This document shows positions 46,886-61,831 of a DNA stretch of 64,000 nucleotides, in pieces (position 1 is the stretch's first letter; each line of letters starts with the position of its first letter). A program made the position numbers and the translations under genes. Source of the stretch: Albifimbria verrucaria. Its lineage: Eukaryota; Ascomycota; Sordariomycetes; Hypocreales; Stachybotryaceae. The stretch spans positions 5,084,001 to 5,148,000 of the forward strand of contig JAHREC010000018.1 of assembly GCA_020081605.1 (NCBI GenBank). Reading direction: 5' to 3'. A model generated the notes under the pieces. That model had not been told where the DNA came from. It ran no database searches and saw nothing but the letters and a program-made list of their open reading frames with translations.

Positions 46886-49800
46886 TTGGATGGAGTGTAG
46901 GAGGAGCATTATGCATGGTAAACGGCGTCAACGGTGCATTCGTCATTCAGGGTTTGGATGACAAGACTTGATGTCCGTTGAGAAACAGGCCCAAAGTTTG
47001 GCAGCATCTGGAATTTGCAAGAGCCCCGCATGTTATGTATAGCTGTCTGAGTTGAACAGCATATATTTAGTTATGGCTTGATGATACCACAAGTGAGAAG
47101 AGTTCCCTTGCGCAAATATACACGAAAGAGACATCCTGATGTCGGCGTTAGCTCTCAGAGATGCTGTAGGCTGATAGGCAGCCGTTTGATTTGATTGCAG
47201 CAAAGGTCCTCATGATCCGACCGTGCAGATCGTTACGCTCTTGGGGACGATTGAAATTGCCTAATGCAGCTAGATAATCGGAGCGGAGCCGAGATGATCG
47301 GCACACGGCCGGAAGACGAGGGGAGGCTGGTTTGTATAGCTGACTGTGCAACACCGCACGAGGCCGATGGATGGAATCACACCGTCGGGTATTTTCTAAC
47401 GGCGGATGCTGCGGCTAAATGGTATCGGTATTTGGTAGAGGGATATCAGACACGAAAATCAAAATCCCTGCTGAGGAAACTTATAGGTTGTTATTGTTCG
47501 TCGGAGCAGGACTCATAATGTGATTGCAACCGAGGGTTAGAAGTCATTAGTCCAACGTCTTTCACCACATCTGCTGCCTCTACGTGATTAGTCCTTGAAC
47601 TCTTATTCCTTGCCTTTTTTTTTCCTGGGGGTTTATTTTTAAAAACATTTGTCTAGGTCTCCTTGTTTACCTATTGACGGGGTAAAAAGTGACTTAGATT
47701 GTTTACTCTGTGGGTCTAGTTTGTTAATGGAAGATTGAAGAGAGAGAAAGGGAAAAAAACCAAAAACTTCACCTTCGAGGAAGCAGCTGCAAACTTGTTC
47801 AAATATTGCATCACTCTTTCGAAATGAATGAGAGGATGTCATTTGTCTGACGGTCATTCGCCCATACAGTCTCCACACAAGGATCGTGTACATGGAGATT
47901 TGACATTATTTCGCTGTACTGGGCCGGAAAGCGACCGAGGGAGAAAAACAAATAACAAAAAACTACTCACTTGTTCTGTCATGCTTGTCCAAGCATGGTC
48001 CAGGAGCAGCGTTTGATGGAGAGAGGCGATAGTCTTGAGCCGGCCCACTCAGGATGAGATGTGACGTCAAGCGGCTCCAGTAGAGAGGGTTGTTGTTTAG
48101 GTAGGGCCCTTGAGGCCCTGAGAAATCCATGTTGCATCTGGAAACGGCTCTAGGGAACTTCAACAGCCAGTCCTCAAATGGCGCGCCAAGCGATTTCAAG
48201 GAAGCTTAGCAAGGTCCAAGAACCAAGAAGGCTTCACGAGATGGCATTCGGGAAGCGCGGCTAACCTGTTGCTCCATCTCGAGCATGTTCCCGCTGTAGT
48301 AGTTTTTCCTCACGTTGGACCCCAGGGCCCTCTCCTCTATTTCTTGTCTCCTCAATCTTCTCTCTCCACGCGACCCGCATGGGGCATCAAAAGGTTGCCT
48401 CGAGGGTTCCGTACAGTACGGTGCCGGCGCCGACACCGCGACTAGCAGGTGGAGCCGTGTTTGAGGTTTGCACAGCAGTGGCCCCACCAAGCGCACACCG
48501 TACGTAGACACGGTCCAGATACCTGCTTGGCACCGGCCCGGATGCGGGACAAGACGGCCGAGCCTCAAGTTCCCGCACCGTACATGCTGAAGCGCCGTGG
48601 CGATCCTGCTAGGCAACCCAACGGGCCGGTAGGGAATTAACCAGGGATAACGTCGCTACGTCACAGTATCCACGAGAGCCTCGAGTGCCTCGACATACTG
48701 TGACCCGTACTGGATGCGACGGTTTTGTAGTGCGTGAATCTCTGACCGACAACCTAATCTCGCCGAGGAAATCTGGGGAGGAGTGTTAGAAACGGGGCGT
48801 GTTCCATTGCCTGAGACGTTAACGCAAAGCCAAGTAAAGCCAACAACAACAATCGGCTCGCCTACGATGATAAGCCAAGCAAAGATAGCAGCAGCCGGCT
48901 TGTTCATGGCCAGATCAACCTATCGTAAGTACAGTAAAGCTAATACAGACGCACGTGGTGCGTATAAATTGTGAGACCATGCTCACCTAGAGATGCATCC
49001 GTGGGTGCAAACTCGGCTACCTTCGCCCCAAGACAGAAGGTGGTGTTCTTGGCAATGCAAAACAGTACGGGATCATCCTCTGACACAGCCTGCATGGCAG
49101 GTGTCCAGTTATCTTCTGCTTGGTGTCTATGGCTCAACTCCTGAAAATTTGATCGTTAGTCGCTCTCACCACCCCCACGGACCAAATCCGTGATGCCAAG
49201 AGGTTCATTTCCCTTGTTCCATGTGTCCCCCCGTCTTCGTGCTGGGTCCTTGCCCACTTACATCCTTCCTGCACGCGGGTCCGTCGAACGGGGAGGCGGT
49301 GGCTCGTATGGCCGTGATGGCACAAGAACTGTGGTTGGATGCAAGTTATGAGAGTATTCCCGAAAGGTCCCGGTTTTCCACCTTTGCTCACTCCACCAAG
49401 CCAGCAAATGACGTCGTCAGTGGTCCTGGATAACTCCACGTCGGGACCACGAGCGCACCAACTAATCTGGATGTAGCCAGTGCACTAGTTAGATGCTTGT
49501 TAGGTGGGAGGGAATGGATCGGTGCGGCGACAGCCAGGTACATACTCTGCTGTGCGTACGACTCAGTAACGCAGCAGAGATCAAAGTCTTGAGCACTGGC
49601 GCTGGAATGGTGTGCCCCTCAAGCGGTGTACTGTACAAGACTCTTGATTCGGCTCTGGTTCAGACGCCTAAACCCACATATGCCCTGACGGTGTGATGGA
49701 ACGTGGAGATGAGGTTGGGTTGCACTAGAGGTGCTTGCCATATCCTTTTATCTCATGTTACTTAACGGTATAAGAGCCCTTCATTCCCACCTTAAGGTGC

Positions 49801-49946
49801 GTTCTGCAACCTCACCGGCATCAGACCTTCCGCTCCCCCTCTCCTACGCTTCGTACTGCTGCTTCTGTGGCACTCTGGCGAGGACTTCTTTATACCTACC
49901 TACTTTGGACTTCTGGCATACTGATTACATCCCGAGTTGAGCCATC
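46886..49946. other. Long intergenic region, no gene recognised
   Basis: Three kilobases between RIF1 and the sugar transporter, both on plus. Frames at 47264-47518 (+) and 48656-48907 (-) are the most protein-like. The latter has a hydrophobic stretch (AAAIFAWLIIVGEPIVVVGF) near its N-terminus, but neither matches a family I know. The last ~200 bases form the likely promoter of the transporter. Confidence 0.4.
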
Positions 49947-51649
49947 ATGGGGAAATACTTCGGCCTCCGAGGCAGACGCCTCAATTACTTCATCTCAGCC
50001 GTTGCTGGCTGTGACTTCTTACTTTTTGGCTATGGTAAGCCCAACTTGCTGAGCGGCGCTCTTGCATCGTGCCTATTCGTTGCTGACTCTTCTTGACAGA
50101 CCAGGGTGTCACGGGAGGTGTTTTGACTATGACCAGCTTCATGAGCCAATTCCCTGAAATCTGGCCCAACGATCCCAGCATCGAGGGCAACCGAGCCTTA
50201 CAGTCCCAGAGGTCCACACACCAGGGTATAGCTGTTGCCTCATACAACTTGGGATGCTTCCTCGGAGCTATCATTACTATCTGGCTTGGCAACCCCTTGG
50301 GTCGTCGACGCATGATTTTCCTCGGTACTGCAATCATGATCATTGGTGCCATCCTGCAGTCATCCGCTTTCAGTCTGGAACAGCTCATCATCGGTCGTAT
50401 CATCACGGGTCTCGGAAACGGCGGCAACACCTCAACTGTTCCCATGTGGCAGTCTGAGACATGCTCTGCACACAAACGTGGCAAGCTTGTCATGATCGAA
50501 GGTGCCCTCATCAGTGCTGGTATTGCTATCTCGTACTGGGTTGACCTCGGATTTGCTTTTGCACCCAACTCCGTGTCATGGCGCTTCCCTCTGGCTTTCC
50601 AGATTGCATTCTGTCTTTTCATTCTCAGCTTTGTCCTTGGCCTCCCAGAGTCCCTCGCTGGCTCATCTTGAAGGGCCAAGAGGAGGAGGCTAGGGACGTC
50701 ATTGCTGCCATTGCCGACGTGGAGCTGGATGACAAGTACGTTGAGAATGAGTTCCGTGCTATCAAGGAGACTGTAATGGAAATGGACAAAGGTCGCTTCT
50801 CTGATCTCTTTGCGAGAGACAAGAACCGAAGCCTTCACCGAACCATCATCGCATTTGTGGCCCAGATGTTCCAGCAGATCAGCGGTATTAACCTCATCAC
50901 ATACTACGCTGCTGAGATCTACAGAGACCTCGGCATGTCACCTTTCTTGGCTCGTTTGCTGGCTGCACTCAACGGCACCGAGTACTTCCTGGCCTCCTGG
51001 CCCCCGCTATTTTGGTCGAGCGCGTTGGTCGCCGCAAGCTGATGCTGTTTGGCGCAGTTGGCCAGGCTCTCACTATGGCCATCTTGGCGGGCGTCAACTC
51101 GCAGGAGCCCATGGGTTTCAAGATCGCCGGTATTGTCTTCCTCTTCGTCTTCAACACCTTCTTTGCCATTGGATGGTTGGGCATGACGTGGCTGTACCCT
51201 GCCGAAATCACGCCGCTACGTACCCGAGCACCTGCCAATGCCCTGTCGACCTCGTCGAACTGGATCTTCAATTTCCTGGTTGTCATGATTACACCGATCG
51301 CCTTTGATAGCATCAAGCACCATACCTACACTATCTTCGCCATTATCAACGCCCTGATTGTACCCACCGTCTACTTCTTCTTCCCGGAGACGGCATACAG
51401 GTCGCTTGAGGAAATGGACACCATTTTCCAAAAGGTTTCGGGATGGCGAGGCGCCTTCGACGTTGTTCAGCAGGCGCGCGTGGAGCCTCGACGATACGGC
51501 AAAACGGCGAGCTCCTCATCAGCGTAGAAGACGAGAAGGCCACAGCGGTTCACAGCAGCCGGACAAGCGACAGCGCATCCAGCCGGACAGCGGCCGACAA
51601 TGGCATGTTTTTGAATGCTGACGAGGAGACCCAGCGCGGGCCGCAGTAA
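49947..51649 (+). CDS. MFS sugar transporter (hexose/H+ symporter type)
   Basis: Plasma-membrane sugar transporter of the major facilitator superfamily with twelve predicted helices, about 546 residues. Motifs: FLLFGYDQGVTGGVLT (helix 1), GNPLGRRRMIF (loop 2-3), IIGRIITGLGNGG, PESPRWLILKGQEEEA (after restoring one C near 50652), QMFQQISGINLITYYAAEI (helix 7), VERVGRRKLMLFG (loop 8-9), FNTFFAIGWLGMTWLYPAEI, RTRAPANALSTSSNWIFNF and FFPETAYRSLEEMD. Intron 50035-50099 splits the Asp codon of GYDQG. Further bases are missing near 51004 and 51501. The C-terminal cytosolic tail is Ser/Thr-rich. Sugar specificity cannot be read from the sequence. Confidence 0.93.
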
Positions 51650-53745
<2,096 letters not shown>

Positions 53746-54240
53746 GAGAGCTAGATCAGGCTTTCGCCAAGGGAGTCAATGGAGAAGAGAAGGAGACCAG
53801 AGTTGGTGGCTTAGAGGATAGGGTTTCAAGGTAAAGTACCGATTTGGCTTGATACTCTTAATTCAACAGGTCACTGCATCTGAGATGCCGACTCCAAGAA
53901 TCAATTCACGACGGCAACTCACTATAGGAGTCGAACCGAGGTCTATGCACTTTGTGACACTTGGGATCGAAACCAATCACAAAAACTCTCCTTAACTTTG
54001 CATTACCATCCTTTCTGTTTAGATTTGTCACGAAAAGCGGCAAATCACCATCCACACAACCGTTGTTCTTTCACCCTTGTCGTTTTCCAAAAATAGACCC
54101 TGGCGTAAGAACATCATCGTGTCGAGGTGCTCAAAGGCAAGTGACTCGATAAGCCGCTGGTACATGTTTATTTCCCATCCCTTGTAAATCGGAAGACTGC
54201 CTAATCATCATTTTCTTTTTCTCGGTCAAGCCACCAAGTC
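53746..54240. other. Convergent 3' intergenic region
   Basis: Between the epimerase (plus) and DAHP synthase (minus). It contains an isolated perfect Pol III B-box match on the minus strand at 53927-53937, without the rest of a tRNA cloverleaf. No gene is called. Confidence 0.45.
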
Positions 54241-55718
54241 TTACGCTCGTGAGAAGTGATCAGCGACAAGGAAGGCTAGCTCAAGAGCCTGTTTTTCGTT
54301 CAGGCGAGGGTCGCAGAAGGATGTGTAATTGGTGGAGAGGTCATCCTCATCAAGACCCTCGCTGCCTCCAAGACATTCCGTGACAGCATCGCCAGTTAGT
54401 TCCAAGTGTACGCCCCCAAGGTAGCTACCTTGCTCTTTGTGAATGCGAAGAGTCTCACTCAGTTCCTGGTAAATATCATTAAATCGACGGGTTTTGATGC
54501 CGGTTGGGGTGGAGAGAGTGTTGCCATGCATGGGATCACATTGCCAAACTACACAGCGTTTGTACTCGGAGTCCTCAACAGCACGGATGTGCTGTGGCAG
54601 CAGGTCTCCGACACGGCCAGCACCATAGCGAGTGATCAGAGTAATCTTGCCAGGCTCACAGGTGGGGTTGAGTGTGCGTAGGAGGGCAAGAAGATCGTCA
54701 ACAGGGGTCGTAGGGCCGACTTTTATACCTATGGGATTCGCGACACCCCGGAAGAACTCAACGTGGGCATGGTCGATTTGGCGAGTTCGGTCACCAATCC
54801 AGAGAAAGTGTGCCGAGGTATCGTAATACTCTTTGGAGCTCTCGGTGCCGGTAGCATTCTCGCCAGAGACAGAAGCCCCCTTGAAGGAGGTGGGCTTCTC
54901 CAAAAGCGAGTGAGAGCCTGTTCGTATTCCAGAAGCAGACCCTCATGACTGGTGAAAAGTTCAATGGTTTCAAGCTCACCGGGGCGAGAATTGATGACTT
55001 GCATGAAGCGTAGCGTCTGCTGGATACTGGTGGCAATGGTAGAGTACTTCTCCTTCAGAGCAGGGTCACGAACGTGGCCTAGACCCCAATCCAAGGGTCG
55101 GTGCAGATCAGCAAAACCAGAGGAGATGGCAGAGCGGATATAGTTGAGAGTTGCGGCTGAGTGATGATAAGCTCTATTTGGAAGTGGGCGTACAGTTAGC
55201 AAGGGCTCGCGAGTACCTGGGGTTGAGTGGCTCACTTGACTAGACGGTTGGGGTCGATATCTCTCTCATCAACGTGATAGCCGTTGAGGATGTCGCCTCG
55301 GAAGCTAGGCAGCTCACGGCCATCGACAATCTCGGTCGGACTGGACCGGGGCTTGGCGTACTGACCAGCCATGCGGCCGATACGGACAACAGGCTTGTTG
55401 GTGCCCCAGATCAGAACGACACTCATCTGGAGTAAGAGCTTGATCTTGGACTCGATGGCCCCTGCTCGCAGTAATCGAAAAGCTCGGCGCAGTCGCCGCC
55501 CTGAAGGAGAAAGGCCTTGCCATGAGCAACATCGCGAAGATGAGCCTTGAGTCGCAAAATCTCATTGGGGTGGACAATTGGTGGCATGCGGTTAAGTTCG
55601 CCGACGGCTTTGGACAGCTTGGCCTGGTCAGGATAGGTCGGGGACTGCTTCACGGGTTTCGACCTCCATGTTGAGGGTTCCCACGGCTGCTGTGGTTGTT
55701 GCTGGTTGGGGAGGACAT
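54241..55718 (-). CDS. Class II (plant-type) DAHP synthase
   Basis: 3-deoxy-D-arabino-heptulosonate 7-phosphate synthase condenses phosphoenolpyruvate and erythrose 4-phosphate, the first step of the shikimate pathway. About 472 residues, the usual class II size. Motifs: KAFLLQGGDCAELFD, VVRIGRMAGQYAKPRSSP, LPSFRGDILNGY, TSHEGLLLEYEQAL, HFLWIGDRTRQID, GIKVGPTTP, RYGAGRVGDLLP, CDPMHGNT, GVHLELTGDAVTECLGG and CDPRLNEKQALELAF. Start ATG at 55718 (MSSPTSNNHSS). One intron, 55174-55235. One base is missing near each of 55678, 55463 and 54902. It faces the HYPK-like gene across an 822-bp divergent region. Confidence 0.95.
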
Positions 55719-56540
55719 GGCGGTGTTGTGTAGATGGTTGAGGCGAGAAAGTGAATGAATGGTGGCGGACTGGTCCGAACTACTGGTGCAGCAGTCTCCG
55801 CACAGTCGTGGGCCCTGTCTGTATGAACCGTGAAGAAATTTGCCAACAAATCGATTGGCTGGCTGTGTCAAGAGGTTTGAGCAGCAACTACTCGGTGGAA
55901 TTGAATGTGAGGGAAGATGAGACCAGCCAGTGGTGAGTCACGAGCAATATACATAAGGTATGAAAAATAGAGGGTGGACTGACTGTATGTACATGTTTAA
56001 GTAGGTAGGTACCTACCTACCTAAGATGCCTACCTACCTACCTTATGAAAGAAGATGGACAGGGACGTGCTTTTGGGTGACTTAGTATTGGGACTGCCTG
56101 CTCCTGCCCGCCACCATGCTAAGGGAACAATTGGCACCTAGGCGAGCTCTGGAAGTTGGTTTACGCAGGGATTGCTCTTAAAACTATGTACCATCTAATG
56201 TCAGTTGTACACTCCCAACCCCAACAACCCGGCGCGTCGTCTGTCGCATTGGCAGCAGAAGCAAGTCCCCTCAATTGGCAAGTGACCCACGAGGGGCAGA
56301 AGGTGGGATGTTTTTTTACCATGTAGTCATGCCTACCAGGTAGCAGTCAGTGTATGGCACAAAATCTTACACCGCCCAATCAATTGACGGACCCCGCCTA
56401 CCCGATCCAGCCACACCCAATTCAGCACCATCCAAGCTCCATCTCATCCATTCTTGCTTCCCGGCCCTACCTCTCTACCTTCGACCGACGTCTCAACTGC
56501 TACCAGACCAGCTTTTCTCTCCAAAATCCTGTCCGCAAAT
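55719..56540. other. Divergent promoter region with repeat block
   Basis: The region lies between DAHP synthase and the HYPK-like gene. The repeat block at 56001-56042 is the only clear structure. C-rich leader-like sequence precedes the ATG at 56541. Confidence 0.45.
56001..56042. repeat. TACCTACC/GGTAGGTA palindromic repeat
   Basis: GTAGGTAGGTACCTACCTAC forms an inverted repeat, followed after a short spacer by another TACCTACCTACC run. It is the same motif as the cluster at 697-817. Confidence 0.8.
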
Positions 56541-56912
56541 ATGGCCGATAAGCAACCCCTACTGTCGTTGAGGAGCCACTACCGGCGACGTCGAAGACGA
56601 GCTCCCCACAGCCAAGTCGGCCGAGGACCGCAAAGCTGCCTCTGCGCTCGCCAGCCTCGACGACATCGCCAACGACGATGCCGCCGCTTCGGCTCGCAAT
56701 GTTGACCAAGACGCCGTTAGCAAGGCCATGAAGACCCTTGGCGGGGTTCCGCGGCTGCCCGCAAAGATGCCAAGCCCACGGTCAAAGTCGATCAAGCCGA
56801 CGTCGCCCTGCTTGTCGACGAGCTCGATCTATCCAAGCCCAAGGCTACCGAGCTGCTCAAGTCCAACGAAGGCGATGCCGTTAAGGCTATGAGGGCATAT
56901 GTTTCTGCTTGA
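56541..56912 (+). CDS. HYPK-like NatA cofactor with C-terminal UBA-type domain
   Basis: Small protein of about 124 residues, similar to Huntingtin-interacting protein K, a ribosome-associated regulator of the NatA N-terminal acetyltransferase. It begins MADKQP and continues as a charged Ala-rich helix (SAEDRKAASALASLDDIAND, ARNVDQDAVSKAMKTLGG). The C-terminal UBA-type three-helix domain contains DQADVALLVDELDLSKPKAT and LLKSNEGDAVKAMRAYV. Three one-base losses (near 56556, 56580 and 56745) disrupt the frame. No intron is seen. A role as NatA cofactor is inferred from the family. Confidence 0.85.
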
Positions 56913-57512
56913 TAATGAGAAGGTGTTGGGGTTTCCAATATATCGCCGGAGCGGACTTGATACACGCTGCAACGCGCTGTGCTGTTGGATTGAGTGGTCT
57001 TCGCCGGGCTCTACCTCCAGGCCAGGTGATAGGGTCCCGTCATCTAGAAGAGACGTCCGGGCTTAACTTCCGACCAGGTCACGGATCTCGAACATAGCCA
57101 GGTTCACGGAGGTTCCTGTCGCCAGCGGCAACACTATATCATCCTAGGAAGCTGTCGCATTCCCGCAGGCTCTCGCCCAATTCTCTTGAGTAACGGCCAT
57201 GGGCGAGGGTTCCTACGTGCTCAGTATACGAAATTCAATAAGGGTTCTTTTTACTCTTCCACAGGGAATCATATCAGCCACTCCTGTAACTCACGTGGCA
57301 AAGCAGCTCATTCGTGACCTATTAGTACCAGACATGAGAACATGCTATCAAACAACCCATCCACTGATTTCCCAAACGCCAACCCCGAAGTTCCGAGCCT
57401 GACTCCTCTCCCTCGAGTGAGCGGCTACCAATCCTGACTAAAACAATCAATCCATAACCTCAACTCCTCAAAGTGCCAGTTATTGAATTCCAGTTTCATG
57501 TGGAAGACCATC
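56913..57512. other. Convergent 3' intergenic region
   Basis: About 600 bp between the HYPK-like gene and the BRCT gene. No coding frame with family features is seen. Confidence 0.45.
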
Positions 57513-60500
57513 CTAAGCCCAGGTTTTGGCCAAGGGGCTTCCGATCTTGGGTGCAAACTGTAGGCTCTTCCGTCGTACTGCCATCAATCTCATGAGCACC
57601 TGTTCATCCTTCTCTCTCCCCAAGAGACCTTCACCTAGATCCTGGAACTTTGACTTTGGTGGACAGGTGCGTATAAGCAAAGACTGCTGGGTTGGAGACT
57701 CCTCCAACTCATCCTCCACCACGGACGATGTATCAGGCATATTAGCCACATAGCGCGCAATTGTCTCGGGAGCAGGGGTTTTGGGAACGGGGGTCAACAC
57801 AGTCGAGGGCCACTCCATGTCTCCTGCATTTGCACTCTCGTAGCCCTGCTCGGATGGTGTGTGCACCCACAAACTACTGTCACGGCGGTTCACTGGCGTG
57901 CTAGGTGCTGACTTGGCTTTTCGTGATTTGGGCTCGCTCTTGTTCGGATTGCTGCTGAGGAAGTCGGCATTCATGTTAGCAAGTGCCGTTGGCTCCATAG
58001 TTTTGCGGCGGCTGCCTCCCCTCGGGAGGTGGTGTTGATACAGTAGGGTGCTTCTTCCACCCACTCGTTCTCACGCTCGCAACTGGTGGTTGGTTAGCAT
58101 TTCGTGCAGTACTAGACCTGGCATTCTCCTAACTCACTCTAGAACCCAGCTGACACCGACACAGTGGACAACTCCATTGGCCTGTCTCACTTTCTCCAAT
58201 GTTCTTTCGGCTCCATCTTTGTACACAACATGAGTAATGCCAACTTTGGCGGACGAGGCATTGCTTTGCAGCGGGTCGTTGGGGTCCCAATCCCATACTT
58301 TGACACAGCGAGCACCCATCTGGCTCAGAAGTTCAATGAATATGCTGCTAGCATCGGATCCTTCACTAGTATGCACGTCGACGTACACAATGGCCCCACG
58401 TAGTAAGCTTGAGTCAACATCCCGTCGAGGCGTTCGAGCGGGTGTTCCCAATGTCGACCAAATATCCGGTTTTTGTGGAGTTGCTGGGGCTGGGGTTGTT
58501 GGTCCAGATGCAGAGGAGCTATGCTGTACGGCCACTGATGTCCTCCTGTTTTCCTTTGTTGGTGAATAAGAAATGACAGTTGCACTTCTAGACAGGGTAC
58601 TGGGGCGTTTAGGTGCAACCCGAGATGCGCTGAAGCTGCGTTTCTTCAAGGGGCTCGGGCTCGATTCATCTGCCGGCTTCAGTGGTACTTTTGTAGTCGT
58701 ATGAAAGGACGTCATCACCGGGCGCACTGGTGTAGTGGGCACTTGGTTCGATGGACCCAGCATCGCTGGATCGACAGGAACCTGGTTCTCGTCTCCGTAC
58801 TCTTGGCTGGCATCTGACAGAGAGTCGTCGAAAGAATGGTTATGAGTAGGAGTATCCTCAATTTGCTCGTGCTCCATGAGGGACATCTCAGTAGCCTCTT
58901 CTGCAAGCGCAATGTCCTCTTCAGTTACCAATATGTCATCAAAGAAGGGTTCATTCAGTTCGAGTCCTTCGTCATTCTTCATAGGGGCTTCCGCGTCCAC
59001 AATTTGGGAGTTGTTTGACCCGTCTGGGCGTACTGACATCTCGTCATCAAAGAAACGAGCGCTCATTACTGATTCTTCATTTGTCTCTGGGTTTGTAGTG
59101 TCAACGCCGCAAGTCGAATCATCAATCGTAATTACTGTCCCAGTAGTTGTTGGCTGCGAAGACTTGCAGGGACTATTAGCTGACCAAGCACTTAGTTGTT
59201 TGGTCAATGCAGTAAATCCCATGGTAGATCTGCGAGAAGTCTTTGTGGTACTTCGTTTATTTTCATTGGTTTCACCCTTGAAGACGTGACGGCCAACGCT
59301 GGTGGGAGTCGCCGGGTAGAGGTGCATGGTCGTGTTGTCCTCGTCGTCCGAATCATGATCCCGTGTTTTGGTTTCCCTCAGCTGCAACATCGTGTCCCGC
59401 GTCTCGAGTTCAACAGGCTGAACAATAGATGTGAAAACCGATGTGGCAAGTGTCACAGATGCAGTTGGTTCTGCGACTGGATCTGGGATATTGAGCTCAC
59501 CAGCTGCCGCTTCAAGTTCCTTATCAATCATGATCATTGGTGATTGAGGAAAAGAATTTGCTTCTGCTGGAATTAGCTCTACGGGCCCTCCAGCTATCGA
59601 AAACCCCTCCAGAGGTTTATCTCGTCTATCAACTTCTGCCGGGCTAAATGTTGTTATGGCGACATCTGTCTGCAATGCCGGATCCGCGTGGCGAGGAAGT
59701 ATGGCAGAGAGACGACCGGGAAATTCTAGATCTTCAATGGATTCACTGAAAATGGCTTCGTCGTTATTTTCTGGCTCATCCTCAAGCATCAATTTCTCTG
59801 AGGGCCGACTCGCAGTAGCTAAAGTCGTAGTGGCAATAGTTATTGGCTTCGAGAGTGGTGAGTCGTTGAAATCTTGCATACGTCGAGGCTCTGTCAGGGC
59901 TTGAATCCCGGAATTGCCCTTTTGGCAGGAGACTGGAACATTGACATCTTCATGGCAGACTGCGTGTGTTGTGGCTTGGTCACGGAGCCGAAGTTGATGC
60001 CCTTGATTGGTGATTGGGGCCTCTTAGCAGCAGACTGAAGAAGAGAGGCCTTAAATGGCGAACTTGACCCAGGCTGACCAGTGCTACTATTTGAAAGCTT
60101 AACAGTCGATCCTGGCAACGGGACCGTGCCCATTTTCCTAGCTGGTGATTTGAGTGTATCTTTGAATGGCGAGGCTGGGGGTCTGCGGGCCGGCGAAGTG
60201 AGAGCTGACATGGTCAGCTCGGGTGGGTTCAAGATAGCTGCATTGATCACCGCTGTCGACTCCTCATCCTCTTCAATATCGTCTGGTTCGGGTTGCCTAT
60301 CTCTAATTGCGATGTTGGCTGGCTTGATGGGACTCTTCATTAGCGCCAGGAACGGCGCGTTTCCTTCAATGGCCAGTTCGTCCTCGGAGTCGTCTCGTTC
60401 CCGCGAGACCGGGACCTGGGTAACCTTCTTAGGGCTGAGCGGCTTCTTCTCGACATCATCTGTAGCTTTAGAGACAGTATTTGTGTTCCGAGTGCCTGTT

Positions 60501-61110
60501 GCTGTAACTCGTCGGACAGGCCGGCCGCGGAGACCAGCGGAGGACGGCTCCTTGGCCTTTACCAAAGGTTCCAGATTTTCTTTGTCGGGCTCCTGGAACT
60601 TGACTGTCTTCTTGGCCGTAGGCTTGCTGGCTGCAACTGGCCTGAGTTTTGTAGTTGTGCCGGCACGACTGCGAGTCGTCTTCGGAGCAGTCTCTTCGGG
60701 CACCTGTTCCTCGGCTTTAGGCGCAACCGGTTTTTGGGTCGGCCACGAGTCCCTCGTACTGGGACAGGCTCCTCTTTGGGCGTGGGGGTAGCGATTGTTT
60801 TCGATAGCCGTCCCCTTGTTGGCTTTGCAGAGGCGGTAACGGGAGTCTCCTCTTCGGCCAGCACAGCCTTCCTAGGTCGACCCCTTGCCGGTCTTTTGGC
60901 ATTTGATAATTGTTCTGAATTGGCACCGTCGGCTCCGTCCTCGTCCGATCGTGTCTTTCGCTTTGCAGCGGTGCTCCTGGTGCTCGCAGTGACAGTGGAT
61001 ACTGCTCGAGCTTTTGCCGCTGCTGTGACGATTTTGGTTGTCTTAGCCGCCGGCTCAGTTACCTTCGCAGCTGCCCGAGAACGGGTCATACGCTTTGGCG
61101 GTGACTCCAT
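57513..61110 (-). CDS. Large BRCT-domain protein with AT-hooks
   Basis: About 1181 residues, mostly disordered. The N-terminus (MESPPKRMTRSRAAAK) carries three AT-hook-like RGRP motifs (about 60869-60889, 60737 and 60515), followed by many SP/TP sites (possible CDK sites). One BRCT domain lies near the C-terminus: RGAIVYVDVHTSEG, FIELLSQMGARCVKVWDWDP, ITHVVYKDGAERTLEKVRQ, VHCVGVSWVLE, then ENEWVEEAPYC after intron 58083-58137. The arrangement resembles fungal microcephalin-like BRCT proteins. BRCT domains bind phosphopeptides in DNA-damage and chromosome-structure pathways, so a nuclear role is likely. Bases are missing near 60730, 59918 and 58020. The exact orthologue is uncertain. Confidence 0.82.
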
Positions 61111-61831
61111 CAGTACGGAGAGCACTGACTGAATATCTAGGTTAGTAAAAGAGAAAATAGCAGTGTAAAGCAAGCAACAAAGCATTTGCATGCCGTTGCG
61201 ATGGGTGGTAGCTTGTAATAGGAACGATTCGGTAAGCGCTTGCCGAAGTAGTTGGTTGTTATGCGTCAGGACGTGTTTGGTGCCGTTGCTCGGCAACAAG
61301 AGCATCTCCACTTAGCTCGATGGGCCCAGCCGCGCTTCGAGCAAACGCGACTGATTACCTAACACAACAACGCGCAACTTGGCCAGGTTGCTTGCACAAT
61401 GACGGCATGAAATGCTTACAGGCTGAGTGTTAAGATGGCCAACACACGGTATAAAGTGTTTCCAGGGTTGAAAGCGATCGTCAGCAGTAGGAACCCACAC
61501 TTTTGGGGATGCAACATGAATCGCAATGTCTTTGACGGAATAACATGAACATCTTGAAACTATCACTTAACCAATGCAATGCCATCCCCAAAATGCATAC
61601 CCACCGCATGCGGTGCTTTTCCAAGCAGTATGCTACATAAAATCTATTCATCGCTCATAATCGTATATGCTCGGTATCTCATTAACTTGTCGTGAAGCCT
61701 TGCCTCGTCATTGCAGCGGCCTCCAATCACACCGCTACAATGCCAAAGGCACTTTCTGGTCTTGTCTATACAATCAAGGCGGTGTATGCAGAAAAACGTA
61801 TGTAAAAACAAATGGCCCTGCGAGCCATGGG
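61111..61831. other. Intergenic region
   Basis: 720 bp upstream of the BRCT gene and downstream of the caspase-fold gene, both on minus. No gene or repeat is seen. Confidence 0.45.

Noticed and set aside
47264..47518. 84-codon plus frame after RIF1
   Set aside because: No family resemblance, and no splice or promoter support visible.
53917..53940. Perfect Pol III B-box (GGTTCGACTCC on minus) suggesting a tRNA gene; also a T7-promoter-like ACTCACTATAGG on plus
   Set aside because: The flanking T-stem does not pair, no matching acceptor stem or A-box is found upstream, and the T7-like match is only 12 bases. Both are taken as chance.
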